NCBI RefSeq assembly: GCF_900107925.1
Contig: NZ_FNUJ01000001.1
Span: 186,001 to 250,000, forward strand
Length of the DNA stretch: 64,000 nt
Origin: Amycolatopsis pretoriensis
Lineage (GTDB): Bacteria; Actinomycetota; Actinomycetes; Mycobacteriales; Pseudonocardiaceae
Direction of reading: 5' to 3'
The notes beneath the pieces were generated by a model. It worked only from the letters and a program-made list of their open reading frames with translations, did no database searches and was not told the DNA's origin. Position 1 is the first letter of the stretch. Each line of letters begins with the position of its first letter. The position numbers and the translations under genes were made by a program. Of the stretch, positions 32,315 through 40,123 are shown one piece after another.

Positions 32315-33622
32315 ATGCGCGTCCTGGCGTTGCTCGGCGCGATCCTGCTGGCGGCCGGCCTGGCCCCGGGGACCGCGGCCGCAGCCACGAGCGAACACCA
32401 CACCGGCCGGCTGCCGGACGGGGCCACCTGGGTGGCCGACGTACCAGCGGCCTGGAACGGCACGACCATCCTCTACAGCCACGGGTTCGGCCCGCTCACC
32501 GCGCAGGACGCGCCGGACGACGAGACCCGGGAAGCGTTGCTCGGCAGCGGGTACGCGCTGGTCGGCTCCTCCTACAGCGGCCCGTCGTGGTGGGCGCTCG
32601 CCTCCGCCGTCGACGACCAGTTCGGCGCGTTGGCGGCGGTCGAGCGGCTGACCGGCCACCCGCGCCGCACGATCGCGTGGGGCACCTCGATGGGCGGCCT
32701 CGTCAGCGCCCTCGAAGCCGAACGCGGCGGGCTCGACGGCGTGCTGAGCACCTGCGGGCTCGTCGCCGGCGGCCTGAACCTGAACAACTACCAGCTGGAC
32801 GGCGAATACGCGCTGGCCCACCTCCTCGCGCCCGCGCAGGACGTCAAGCTCGTCCGGTTCGCGAGCCCGGCCGAAGCGAGCGCGTCGGCCGCCGCGTTGA
32901 CGAAGATCGCCACCGACGCGCAGGCCACGCCCGCCGGGCAGGCGCGCATCGCGCTCGCCGCCGCGCTGATGAACGAGCCCGGCTGGTTCACCGGCCCGAC
33001 GCCGCCGGCGGACTACGCGGGCCAGGAAGTCCAGCAGCAGCAGGAACTTTCCCAGCTCGTGCTCGGGTTCGTCGTTTCGGGCCGCTACCAGATCGAGCTG
33101 GCCGCCGGCGGCAACAGCGCGTTCACCGCCGGCGTCGACTACCGCGCCCTGCTCGCCGGCAGCAGCCACGCCCGCCAGGTCCGCGCCCTCTACCGCGCGG
33201 CCGGCCTCGACCTGGACGCCGACCTCGCGACGCTCACCCGGGACGCCGACATCCGGCCGGACTCCCGCGCCGTGCGCACCCTCGCGCGGACGTCCGCGGT
33301 GACCGGACGGCTGCGCGTGCCGACGCTGGACGTCCACACGGTCGCCGACCAGCTCGTGCCGGTGGAGCAGGAAGACTGGTACGGCGATCGGGTGCGCCGG
33401 GCGGGTGCGGGGGCGCTGCTGCGCCAGGCCTACGTCGGCGCGACCGGGCACTGCGCGTTCCGGACCTCGGAGACGATCGCCGCCCTGCACGCGCTCGAGT
33501 CGCGGATCGAGACCGGGCGGTGGGGTGACGTCGCCGAGGCGCGGCGGCTCAACGAAGCCGCCGGCGGCACCGGCCGGTACGTGCGGTTCGACCCGCCGTC
33601 GCTGACCGGTGCCCGCCGGTAG
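32315..33622 (+). CDS. Secreted alpha/beta hydrolase
   Basis: A 435-residue protein with a Sec signal peptide ending near AAAAT (residue about 25). The hydrolase fold has ILYSHGFGPLT (oxyanion region), the nucleophile elbow IAWGTSMGGLVSALEAE, a long insertion containing QEVQQQQELSQLVLG, and a C-terminal part with TVADQLVPVEQ and YVGATGHCAF, where the acid and histidine are expected. It resembles secreted actinobacterial peptidase- or esterase-like proteins. GAGGGG lies before the ATG at 32315. It is probably controlled by the MarR protein encoded upstream. Confidence 0.8.
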   Translation: MRVLALLGAILLAAGLAPGTAAAATSEHHTGRLPDGATWVADVPAAWNGTTILYSHGFGPLTAQDAPDDETREALLGSGYALVGSSYSGPSWWALASAVDDQFGALAAVERLTGHPRRTIAWGTSMGGLVSALEAERGGLDGVLSTCGLVAGGLNLNNYQLDGEYALAHLLAPAQDVKLVRFASPAEASASAAALTKIATDAQATPAGQARIALAAALMNEPGWFTGPTPPADYAGQEVQQQQELSQLVLGFVVSGRYQIELAAGGNSAFTAGVDYRALLAGSSHARQVRALYRAAGLDLDADLATLTRDADIRPDSRAVRTLARTSAVTGRLRVPTLDVHTVADQLVPVEQEDWYGDRVRRAGAGALLRQAYVGATGHCAFRTSETIAALHALESRIETGRWGDVAEARRLNEAAGGTGRYVRFDPPSLTGARR

Positions 33623-33625
33623 GGG

Positions 33626-34897
33626 TCACGACCGGAGGACGAACGCGGCGACGTCGAGGCCGAGCTGCCGCCCGGCTTCGTGGTCGATCCGCGTGTGGAC
33701 GCCGGCGACGATCCGGCTGAGCCCGGCCTCGTCGGCGGCGTCCTGGAACGTGGTGAACCGGCGCACCACCCCGGGCAGCGCTTCGGACGTGACGGCCAGG
33801 GGCCACCGCGGTCCGAACTCCTGGCGCAGCACCACCGAACCCGCCTGCGAGACGACGCTGTGCGCGCCGGGGTAGGCCGGGTCGGCCGGGGTGGCGGCGA
33901 GGCTCGACCAGTCGGCGACGGCGTCCGTCGCCGGGTTGCCGTCGTCGCCGGCCAGGCGGATCGCCGTGATCGGGCGCCAGATCCGGTAGTGGTACTTGGC
34001 TTCGTAGAACGCGATCACGGCGTCGGCGAAGGCGAGGTTCAGCCGCGCGAACACCCGCGCCGCGACGAGCAGTCCGGCGTGGGAACCGCCGACGACGGAC
34101 TGCGCGATCTCGTTCCAGTAGTTCCAGATCGGCGCCGCCCAGAACCGCGCCTGCTCGGTCTCGTTCGCGGTGCGGGTGGTGCTGGTGTCCTGTCCGGCCG
34201 CGGCCACCTCGTTCAGCGCCTGCGCGTACCGGGCGCCGGTCAGCGCGGGGTAGGCGCCGGGCCGGAACTGCCCGGCGTGGTCGAGCACGAACGGCGTCAC
34301 GGCGGCCCAGTGGGTGAACGCGGCGGGCGCGAACGCGGGCGGCGCCGGCCGGTACTGCCCCGGCGCGGTGCCCGGCGGGATCGCCGGCGGGACCGCGGCC
34401 GAGCCGTCGTTCGCCCGCAACCCCAGCAGCAGCCGGGCGACGAGCCCACCGGCCCGCACCCCGGCGGCGCGACCCGCCGGGTGCACGCGCGTCAGCTGGC
34501 CGGCCAGCAGGTTCGCGAACTCGCCCGCGCGAGCGGGGTACAGCGCGGCCAGCACGTCGTGCCCGGCCTGCGCCGCGGCCGCCTCGGGGTCCGCCGAGCG
34601 GGGGACGTCGACGGTGAACAGGTACGGCCGCCCGGTCCCGGTCGTCGCGACGACGGCGTCGTGCATCGCCGCGTGCAGCAGGGCGAAGCTCCGGGTCGCG
34701 TGCACGGTCGCGGGTTGCAGGCCGGGCGTGCGCACGGTGGCCAGCAGCTCCCGGTTCCAGGCGAGGACGAAGTCCGCGCCACCCCGCCGGACCGGTGGCG
34801 CCGCGGCGGCGGGCGAGGGCAGGCCGGTGGTGGCGAGCACGGCGGCGGCCGCGCCGCCGGTGACGAACAGGTGCCGGCGCGACATCGATGTGGTCAT
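33626..34897 (-). CDS. Tat-exported vanadium-dependent haloperoxidase/PAP2-like protein
   Basis: A 423-residue protein with a twin-arginine signal (SRRHLFVTGG). The vanadate/phosphate-binding set is present in the C-terminal half: KYHYRIWRPITAIR (Lys and Arg), YPGAHSVVSQAG (Gly-x-His-Ser) and SRIVAGVHTRIDHEAGRQLG (Arg and the apical His). Such extracellular enzymes oxidise halides with peroxide, though some are acid phosphatases. It is divergent from an ECF sigma/Rieske/cupredoxin operon. The mirror-image GTAACC/CGTAT element upstream suggests it belongs to the same regulon. GGGGAGAG precedes the ATG at 34897. Confidence 0.85.
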   Translation of the reverse strand: MTTSMSRRHLFVTGGAAAAVLATTGLPSPAAAAPPVRRGGADFVLAWNRELLATVRTPGLQPATVHATRSFALLHAAMHDAVVATTGTGRPYLFTVDVPRSADPEAAAAQAGHDVLAALYPARAGEFANLLAGQLTRVHPAGRAAGVRAGGLVARLLLGLRANDGSAAVPPAIPPGTAPGQYRPAPPAFAPAAFTHWAAVTPFVLDHAGQFRPGAYPALTGARYAQALNEVAAAGQDTSTTRTANETEQARFWAAPIWNYWNEIAQSVVGGSHAGLLVAARVFARLNLAFADAVIAFYEAKYHYRIWRPITAIRLAGDDGNPATDAVADWSSLAATPADPAYPGAHSVVSQAGSVVLRQEFGPRWPLAVTSEALPGVVRRFTTFQDAADEAGLSRIVAGVHTRIDHEAGRQLGLDVAAFVLRS

Positions 34898-34932
34898 TTC
34901 TCTCCCCGGTTCGGCGGATGGTCCGCTTCCCG

Positions 34933-34969
34933 ATACGGTCCCTGGTTACGGCGTAACCCCGGCTCGTAT
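34933..34969. promoter_or_regulatory. Divergent repeat element of the haloperoxidase/sigma promoters
   Basis: A 37-bp symmetrical element. Reading outward from GGC at the centre, each strand shows GTAACC, six bases, then CGTAT: 34953-34969 toward the sigma gene and 34949-34933 toward the haloperoxidase. A third copy with the same 6-bp spacing is at 36258-36274. GGTTAC to CGTAT is 15 bp, near but not at normal ECF spacing. The element is probably a promoter or operator of the ECF regulon. Confidence 0.65.
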
Positions 34970-35011
34970 CCCTCATCTGGCGGGAAGAATCGGCAGGGGA
35001 GAAAGCGGGCG

Positions 35012-35587
35012 GTGCCGGTGGCACAGCGGTTCCGGCGCAAAAGCGCCGAACAGGACGAAGCGGCACCGAGACCGCGGCTGCACGCCGTCGGCGCGGACGC
35101 CTACCCGGACTGGGAGGCGGTCTACCGCGACAACGTCGACCGCCTGTACCGGTTGATGTTCTCGAAGGTCGGCAACCGGCCCGACGCGGAGGACCTCACC
35201 ACGGAGGTCTTCCTCACGGCGTTGCGGCCGCTGCGCGTCTCGGCGAGCGTCGGCGAAGTCCGGGCCTACCTGCTGGCCACCGCGCGGACCGTGCTGGCCG
35301 GGCACTGGCGGCGCACGCTCGGCCGGGAGATCACCACACTCGACGAAGAGCGTGACATCGCCGCGTTCGAGGAAGGCGTCGTCGACCCGCGCACCCCCGC
35401 GCGCGCCGAGGCGATCCTCGCGCAGCTGCCCGAACGGTACGGCCGCATCCTGCGGCTGCGGTTCCTGCAGGCGTGCTCGCTCAAGGAAGCGGCGGCCGAG
35501 CTGGACATCACCGTCGGCAACGCGAAAGTGTTGCAGCACCGCGCGTTGCGGCAGGCGGCCCAGGTGGCGGAAGGGATGGAGCCGTGA
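35012..35587 (+). CDS. ECF sigma factor
   Basis: A 191-residue sigma-70 factor. Region 2 is WEAVYRDNVDRLYRLMFSKVGNRPDAEDLTTEVF, and region 4 is LPERYGRILRLRFLQACSLKEAAAELDITVGNAKVLQHRAL. It has an extended basic N-terminus. AGGGGAG lies 9 nt before the GTG at 35012; a second GTG at 35018 is possible. The stop overlaps the Rieske gene as GTGA. It lacks a recognisable zinc anti-sigma partner, which makes the coupled Rieske membrane protein the leading candidate for its control. It is probably autoregulated through the element at 34953. Confidence 0.88.
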   Translation: MPVAQRFRRKSAEQDEAAPRPRLHAVGADAYPDWEAVYRDNVDRLYRLMFSKVGNRPDAEDLTTEVFLTALRPLRVSASVGEVRAYLLATARTVLAGHWRRTLGREITTLDEERDIAAFEEGVVDPRTPARAEAILAQLPERYGRILRLRFLQACSLKEAAAELDITVGNAKVLQHRALRQAAQVAEGMEP

Positions 35588-36261
35588 CGACTCGAGGTGT
35601 CCGGCGGTTCGTCAAGGACCTCCTGCGCCGGCGGCGGCCGCGCCCGTTCACGGCCGGGCCCGGCGACGAGGCCGAACTGCGGACCGCGGTGCTGCTGCGC
35701 GCCGCCCGCCCGGGTGCCGGGGCGGCGGGCGAGGAGTTCGTCGCCGATCTGCACCGCCGGCTCGCCCAGGAGCTCGGCGAACCGGCCCCGGCGGGCAACC
35801 GCCGCCGGTTCATCCAGGTGTCGTCGGCCGCCGCGGTGGCGGCCGCCGCCGGCGCGGGCGTCGAATACCTGGTGACGTCCGGTGCCGAACCGGCCGCCGC
35901 GCCAACGCCCGCCGACGACGTCCTGCGGCCGGAGAACGGCGAGTGGCGGGCGGTAGTGGCGGCGCACGACCTGCCCGAAGGCGGCGTGCTGCCGTTCGAC
36001 TTCGGTGCGGTGGCGGGATTCGTGCAGCGTTCCGGCGGACAGGTGCGCGCGGTCTCGGCCACGTGCACGCACCTCGGCTGCCGGCTGAACCTGGACGCCC
36101 CCGCGCGGCGGCTGAACTGCCCGTGCCACCGGACGTCCTTCGCCGTGGACGGCGCGGTCCTCGTGCACCAGCTGCCCGTGACGCCGCCGCCGTTGCCGCA
36201 CCTGGTGGTGCGCGAGGCCGGGGGAGTGGTCGAGGTGCTGGTCCCGTCGGCGGGAGCGTAA
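35584..36261 (+). CDS. Membrane-anchored Rieske [2Fe-2S] protein
   Basis: A 225-residue protein. A cytoplasmic N-terminal segment of about 75 charged residues (RRFVKDLLRRRRPRPF, helix FVADLHRRLAQEL) precedes a twin-arginine-like anchor (RRRFIQVSSAAAVAAAA). The Rieske domain follows with both cluster motifs, CTHLGC and CPCHRTSF, at about residues 160-185. The layout of cytoplasmic domain, one membrane segment and external redox domain copies that of membrane anti-sigma factors. It is translated coupled to the ECF gene. A redox-sensing anti-sigma role is inferred; an electron carrier for the cupredoxin is the alternative. Confidence 0.85.
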   Translation: MTTRGVRRFVKDLLRRRRPRPFTAGPGDEAELRTAVLLRAARPGAGAAGEEFVADLHRRLAQELGEPAPAGNRRRFIQVSSAAAVAAAAGAGVEYLVTSGAEPAAAPTPADDVLRPENGEWRAVVAAHDLPEGGVLPFDFGAVAGFVQRSGGQVRAVSATCTHLGCRLNLDAPARRLNCPCHRTSFAVDGAVLVHQLPVTPPPLPHLVVREAGGVVEVLVPSAGA

Positions 36262-36274
36262 CCCCCGCGCGTAT
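36258..36274 (+). promoter_or_regulatory. Third copy of the GTAACC-N6-CGTAT element
   Basis: GTAACC at 36258-36263 and CGTAT at 36270-36274, with a six-base spacer, upstream of the cupredoxin gene. It overlaps the end of the Rieske gene. CGTAT lies 7 nt before the ATG at 36282. Confidence 0.6.
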
Positions 36275-36281
36275 TCCTGGC

Positions 36282-36698
36282 ATGAGGAATTCCGTTGGGG
36301 TGAAACACTTCCTGCTCGCCGCGGCGGCGGCGCTGGCGCTCACGGCCTGCGCCGCTCAGCCGGCCGCCGCGCCCGCGCCGCCGTCGATGCCCGGGATGGC
36401 GAGCATGACACCGCCGCCGCCACCGGTGGTGACGAACTCGACCGCGAACGCCGTGGCCGTCAAGGAGTTCGCGTTCACGCCGGCCGCGACCACGGTCAAG
36501 GTGGGCACGACCGTCACGTGGACCAACCAGGACCAGGACGCGCACACCGTCACCAGTACCGGGTCCGGCGGCCCGCTGCGCTCGCCGACCCTCCAAACCG
36601 GACAGTCCTACCAGTACACGTTCAGCACGCCCGGCACGTTCGGCTACCTCTGCACGATCCACCCGTTCATGACCGCCACCGTGACGGTGACGCCGTGA
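36282..36698 (+). CDS. Cupredoxin-domain lipoprotein
   Basis: A 138-residue exported protein. The signal peptide ends in the lipobox LTAC with Cys23, then a Pro/Ala/Met-rich linker. The cupredoxin fold has type 1 copper ligands His (DAHTVTS), Cys and His (CTIHPFM) and Met at the end of the same motif. It should carry one electron outside the membrane, a plausible partner for the Rieske protein. The ATG at 36282 would be leaderless if CGTAT is a -10 box; a GTG at 36300 with GAGGAA before it is an alternative. Its stop overlaps the next GTG. Confidence 0.85.
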   Translation: MRNSVGVKHFLLAAAAALALTACAAQPAAAPAPPSMPGMASMTPPPPPVVTNSTANAVAVKEFAFTPAATTVKVGTTVTWTNQDQDAHTVTSTGSGGPLRSPTLQTGQSYQYTFSTPGTFGYLCTIHPFMTATVTVTP

Positions 36699-37633
36699 GC
36701 GACGAAGACGGCAACCCCGAAGGCATGACCCGGCGCCAGCTGCTGCGCCACACCGCGTGGTTCGGCGCCGCGGTCGTCCTGACGGTGTCCGGCGGCGAAG
36801 TGCTCAGCCGGCTCGCCGGACCGGGCGAGGCCGTCGCCGCCGACGACCCGAACGCGCTGCGGTTCGTCCAGATCAGCGACAGCCACCTCGGCTTCACCGG
36901 CCCCGCCAACACCGCCGTCGAGTCGTCGTTCTCCCAGGCGCTCACCCAGATCAACGGGCTCGGGTACCGCCCGGACTTCGTCATGCACACCGGCGACCTG
37001 ACGCACCTGTCGACCCCGGCCCAGTTCGACCAGGTCAAGCAGATGCTGGGCACGCTGGACACCGGGCACGTGTCCACGGTGCCCGGCGAGCACGACTCGA
37101 TCGACGACGCGGGGCAGAAGTACCGCGCGGCGTTCGGGGCGGGCACCGCGGGCGACGGCTGGTACAGCTTCGACGTCAAGGGCGTCCACTTCATCGCGCT
37201 GGTCAACACCCTCAGCCTGGAGAAGCTCGGCCACCTCGGGCCGGACCAGCTCGAGTTCGTCCGCAAGGACGTCGCGAAACTCGGTGCGGACACGCCGATC
37301 GTGGTGTTCAGCCACATCCCGCTGTTCGCGATGTACCCGGCGTGGGGCTGGGGCACCGACGACGCCACCCAGGCCCTGTCGTACCTGCGGCGGTTCTCGT
37401 CGGTGACCTGCCTCAACGGACACGTGCACCAGTTGTTCACGAAGACCGAAGGCACCATCACCTTCCACAGCGCGACGACGACCGCGTACCCCTTGCCCCA
37501 GCCGGGAACGCGCCCCGCGCCCACGCCGGTGACGCTGCCCGCGGGCAAGCTCGCGGACGCGCTCGGCATCCGCGAAGTGACCTACCGGCCGGGCACGCCG
37601 GGCCTCGCGGTGAAGGACGTGAAGCTGGCATGA
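36695..37633 (+). CDS. Tat-exported calcineurin-like metallophosphoesterase
   Basis: A 312-residue protein. The twin-arginine signal TRRQLLRHTAWFG begins at about residue 12. The metallophosphoesterase motifs follow in order: VQISDSHLG, MHTGDLTH, VPGEHD (Asn/Glu position altered from the usual GNHD), VVFSHIPLF and LNGHVHQLF. It binds two metals and should hydrolyse a phosphoester in the cell-wall space. The GTG at 36695 overlaps the cupredoxin stop. It is the fourth gene of the ECF/Rieske operon and is coupled to the next by ATGA. Confidence 0.85.
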   Translation: MSDEDGNPEGMTRRQLLRHTAWFGAAVVLTVSGGEVLSRLAGPGEAVAADDPNALRFVQISDSHLGFTGPANTAVESSFSQALTQINGLGYRPDFVMHTGDLTHLSTPAQFDQVKQMLGTLDTGHVSTVPGEHDSIDDAGQKYRAAFGAGTAGDGWYSFDVKGVHFIALVNTLSLEKLGHLGPDQLEFVRKDVAKLGADTPIVVFSHIPLFAMYPAWGWGTDDATQALSYLRRFSSVTCLNGHVHQLFTKTEGTITFHSATTTAYPLPQPGTRPAPTPVTLPAGKLADALGIREVTYRPGTPGLAVKDVKLA

Positions 37634-38055
37634 ACGTCCTCCTGCGTTTCGCGACGGCGGCGTGCCTCGGGGTCAGCGGCTACGTCCACGCCCAGCTCTA
37701 CGTCGACGGGTACCGCGTGATCCCGGTGATCGGGCCGGCCTTCCTGCTGCAGGCCGCGGGGGCGCTCGCCGTGGCGATCCTGGTGCTGGCGGGTGGCCCG
37801 CCGCTCATCCGGCTGGCGGCGGCCGGCCTGGCGGCGGGAGCGCTGGCGGGGTTCGTGCTGTCGCGGACCACCGGGTTGTTCGGCTTCTCCGAACGCGGGT
37901 TCCGGCCCGCGCCGCAAGCACTCGTGAGCGTGCTCGCGGAGGTCGCGGTGCTGGTCCTCGTCGCGGTCGCGGTCCTCCTCGCCCGCCGGTCACCGCAGGT
38001 ACGAGGCACCGTTGACGTCGAGGACCGCACCGGAACTCCACACGGCCCCGGGTGA
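37630..38055 (+). CDS. Four-helix membrane protein
   Basis: A 141-residue protein with hydrophobic segments at about residues 3-20, 32-54, 58-78 and 92-115. The short HAQLY segment after helix 1 and an FGFSERGF loop are notable. I do not recognise a family with certainty; similar small proteins occur beside cupredoxin genes. It ends the ECF operon, and its last 22 codons overlap the convergent SDR gene by 66 bp. A shorter C-terminus is therefore possible if the real gene was longer or shifted. Confidence 0.65.
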   Translation: MNVLLRFATAACLGVSGYVHAQLYVDGYRVIPVIGPAFLLQAAGALAVAILVLAGGPPLIRLAAAGLAAGALAGFVLSRTTGLFGFSERGFRPAPQALVSVLAEVAVLVLVAVAVLLARRSPQVRGTVDVEDRTGTPHGPG

Positions 38056-38748
38056 GGCCAGGTGGACGATCGCGGCGGCGACGTCCTCGGCGGTGCCGAC
38101 GCGCCCGAACGGGCTCTGCTCCCGCAGGTCGTCGCCGCCCGGGCCGGCGAGCTTGGTCTCCTGGCGTTCGGTGGCGACGAACCCCGGCGCCACCGACGTC
38201 ACCGAAATCCCGTGCGGGGCCAAGGCGATCGCCATCGACTGGCCGAACGCCTGCAACGCGGCCTTGCTCGCGCCGTAGGCCGGGTGCTCGGGTTCGCCGC
38301 GGAACGCGCCCCGCGAACCGACGTTGACCACGCTGCCCGGGCGACTCTGCTCGATCAGGTGCCGGGCCACCGCCCACGTGACGTTCGCGGCGCCGAGCAG
38401 GTTGACCTCGACTGTGCGCCGCCACACGTCGACCCACTGGTCGTAGCCGACTTCGGCGACGGCGTGGCGGGTCCGCTCGGTCGGGGCCTGGGCGGCGTTG
38501 TTGACCAGGACGTCGACCCGGCCGAGCGCGGCGACCGCGTCGTCGGCGACCCGCCGTGCCGCCGCCGGGTCGCCCAGGTCGCCGGCCAGGCACACGTGCC
38601 CGGACCCGTCGAGTTCACGCAGCGTCGTCTCGGCGTCGTCGCGCCGCGTGCCGTAGTGGACGGCCACGCGGTAGCCGCGGGCGGCGAACGCTTTCGCGGT
38701 GGCGCGGCCGATTCCGCGGGACCCGCCCGTCACGAGCACGCCCTTCAC
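37990..38748 (-). CDS. Short-chain dehydrogenase/reductase
   Basis: A 252-residue classical SDR. It has the cofactor motif VTGGSRGIGRATAKAF, LVNNAAQ, the catalytic serine in VVNVGSRGAFRG, the YGASK motif with catalytic Tyr and Lys, and the SVAPGFVATE stretch. The basic residue after the glycine motif (HYGTRRD) favours NADP(H). GGAGGAGG precedes a GTG at 38748, which overlaps the stop of the cupin gene. The operon order is TetR, cupin, SDR. The substrate is unknown. Confidence 0.9.
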   Translation of the reverse strand: MKGVLVTGGSRGIGRATAKAFAARGYRVAVHYGTRRDDAETTLRELDGSGHVCLAGDLGDPAAARRVADDAVAALGRVDVLVNNAAQAPTERTRHAVAEVGYDQWVDVWRRTVEVNLLGAANVTWAVARHLIEQSRPGSVVNVGSRGAFRGEPEHPAYGASKAALQAFGQSMAIALAPHGISVTSVAPGFVATERQETKLAGPGGDDLREQSPFGRVGTAEDVAAAIVHLASPGAVWSSGAVLDVNGASYLR

Positions 38749-39488
38749 CGGCCCTCCTCCTCGATCAGGTCGAGCCGCGGGGTTTCGCCCGGGCCGACCG
38801 GGAACTGGGCGAGGAACGTGACGCCGTCCTCCCGCGCGTCGAAGCGGGCGATCCGGGTCGCTTCCGGTTCGTGGAAGACGTCTCCGGGCCGCAGCAGCGT
38901 CTCGGGCTCGCCCTCGATCTGGTAGACGGCCGAACCGGTCTCGATGCTGCCGAACACCGGTCCGTTGTGGACGTGCAGGCCGGCGCCGTAGCCGGGCGCG
39001 ATGGTGATGCGGCGGACTTCGACGAGGTCGACCAGGCGCGGGGCCGGCAGCCGCTGTTCCAGCACGAGCGTCCGCGTGACGGGCTCGGCGGGGACGGGCG
39101 CCGGTTCGCCGCCGGCCACCGGGTCGCCGATTTCGGTTTCGCCGCCGTCGCCGGGGATCTCTTCGATGGCGAGGTGGGTCATCGCGGACGTGTCGGTGGC
39201 GCCGTGCCAGTGCCACTCCCCGGCGGCGACCCGGACCGTGTCGCCGGGCCGGACCAGCTGGGCCGGGCCGCCGCGCCGCTGCACATATCCGGTGCCGTCG
39301 GTGATGACGAGGACCTGGCCGAGCGGGTGCCGGTGCCAGCGGGTGCGGGCCCCGGGCGCGAACTGCACGCGGTCGACGCGGGTGCGCGACGGGCCTTCGG
39401 GGACGGCGAGCGACGTGACCCAGGCGCTGCCGCTGATCGCGTCGGCGGGCGCGGGCGTGCTGGTCTGCGGGACGGGCCGGACGTGCAC
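38745..39488 (-). CDS. Two-domain cupin protein
   Basis: A 247-residue bicupin. The first cupin (residues about 20-105) shows ARTRWHRHPLGQVLVITDGTGYVQ, with two His and one Gln or Glu metal ligands, and ends with GEWHWHGATD. The second (about 150-235) shows GYGAGLHVHNGPVFGSIETGSAVYQIEGEP. Similar proteins are annotated as quercetinase- or CMD-like, but the reaction is unknown. GAGGAG precedes the GTG at 39488, so the ATG-led extension from 39527 is rejected. It is transcribed with the TetR gene. Confidence 0.8.
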   Translation of the reverse strand: MHVRPVPQTSTPAPADAISGSAWVTSLAVPEGPSRTRVDRVQFAPGARTRWHRHPLGQVLVITDGTGYVQRRGGPAQLVRPGDTVRVAAGEWHWHGATDTSAMTHLAIEEIPGDGGETEIGDPVAGGEPAPVPAEPVTRTLVLEQRLPAPRLVDLVEVRRITIAPGYGAGLHVHNGPVFGSIETGSAVYQIEGEPETLLRPGDVFHEPEATRIARFDAREDGVTFLAQFPVGPGETPRLDLIEEEGR

Positions 39489-39498
39489 GAAAGACTCC

Positions 39499-40056
39499 TC
39501 AGTGGACGGTGAGCAGGGCGAGGACACCGGAAACGGCCTGGTCGAAGGGAACGGGGGAGTTCGCGGCGCGGGCGAGGACGTACCCGCCCTGCAGGACGGC
39601 GACGACGGTGGCGGCCAAGGCGGCGGGGTCCAGCCCGGCGGGCAGCTCGCCCGCCGCCTGGCCTTCGCCGAGGACCTCGGCCAGCCGCGCGCGCAGGCGG
39701 GTCAGCGTTGCGTCGACCGGCGCGCGCAGCTCCGGATCGGCGACGATCTCGGGGTCCTGGGTGAGCCGGCCGACGGGGCAGCCCCGGAGCACCTCGCGCT
39801 CCCGGCGCAGGTACGCGGTGATGCGCTCGACGGCGGTGCCGGGCCCGCGCAGCTGGGAGTCGGCGGCGGTCAGCAACTCGTCCGCGCTGCGCCGCACGGC
39901 GGCCAGCGCGAGCTCCCGCTTGCCGGAGAAGTGGTGGTACATGCTGCCCTGGCCGGCGCCGGCACGCTGCTGGATGGCCTTGGGACTGGTGCCGACGTAC
40001 CCGCGCTCCCACAGCAGCTCGCGAGCGCTGTCGATGAGCTGGTCCCTGGTGTCCAC
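39499..40056 (-). CDS. TetR family regulator
   Basis: A 185-residue TetR protein with the recognition part DTRDQLIDSARELLWERGYVGTSPKAIQQRAGAGQGSMYHHFSGKRELAL at the N-terminus. The C-terminal domain is of the YxaF/LmrA type (REVLRGCPVGRLTQD). It starts with GTG at 40056. A nearly perfect 22-bp palindrome lies 9 bp upstream. It heads an operon with the cupin and SDR genes, which it should repress along with itself. Confidence 0.88.
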   Translation of the reverse strand: MDTRDQLIDSARELLWERGYVGTSPKAIQQRAGAGQGSMYHHFSGKRELALAAVRRSADELLTAADSQLRGPGTAVERITAYLRREREVLRGCPVGRLTQDPEIVADPELRAPVDATLTRLRARLAEVLGEGQAAGELPAGLDPAALAATVVAVLQGGYVLARAANSPVPFDQAVSGVLALLTVH

Positions 40057-40064
40057 GTCCGGGA

Positions 40065-40086
40065 CTGTACATACTAGTAGGTACAG
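40065..40086. promoter_or_regulatory. 22-bp TetR operator
   Basis: The arms CTGTACATACT and AGTAGGTACAG match at all but one position pair, centred on CTAG. The site sits just upstream of the TetR start codon and should block that promoter. Confidence 0.85.
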
Positions 40087-40123
40087 AAGCCAGAGCTGTT
40101 GTCCTCTTCGGGCGCGGCGTGGC

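Noticed and set aside
34953..34969. Ordinary ECF -35/-10 promoter formed by GTAACC and CGTAT
   Set aside because: The six-base spacer is about ten bases too short, so the element is reported as unclassified.
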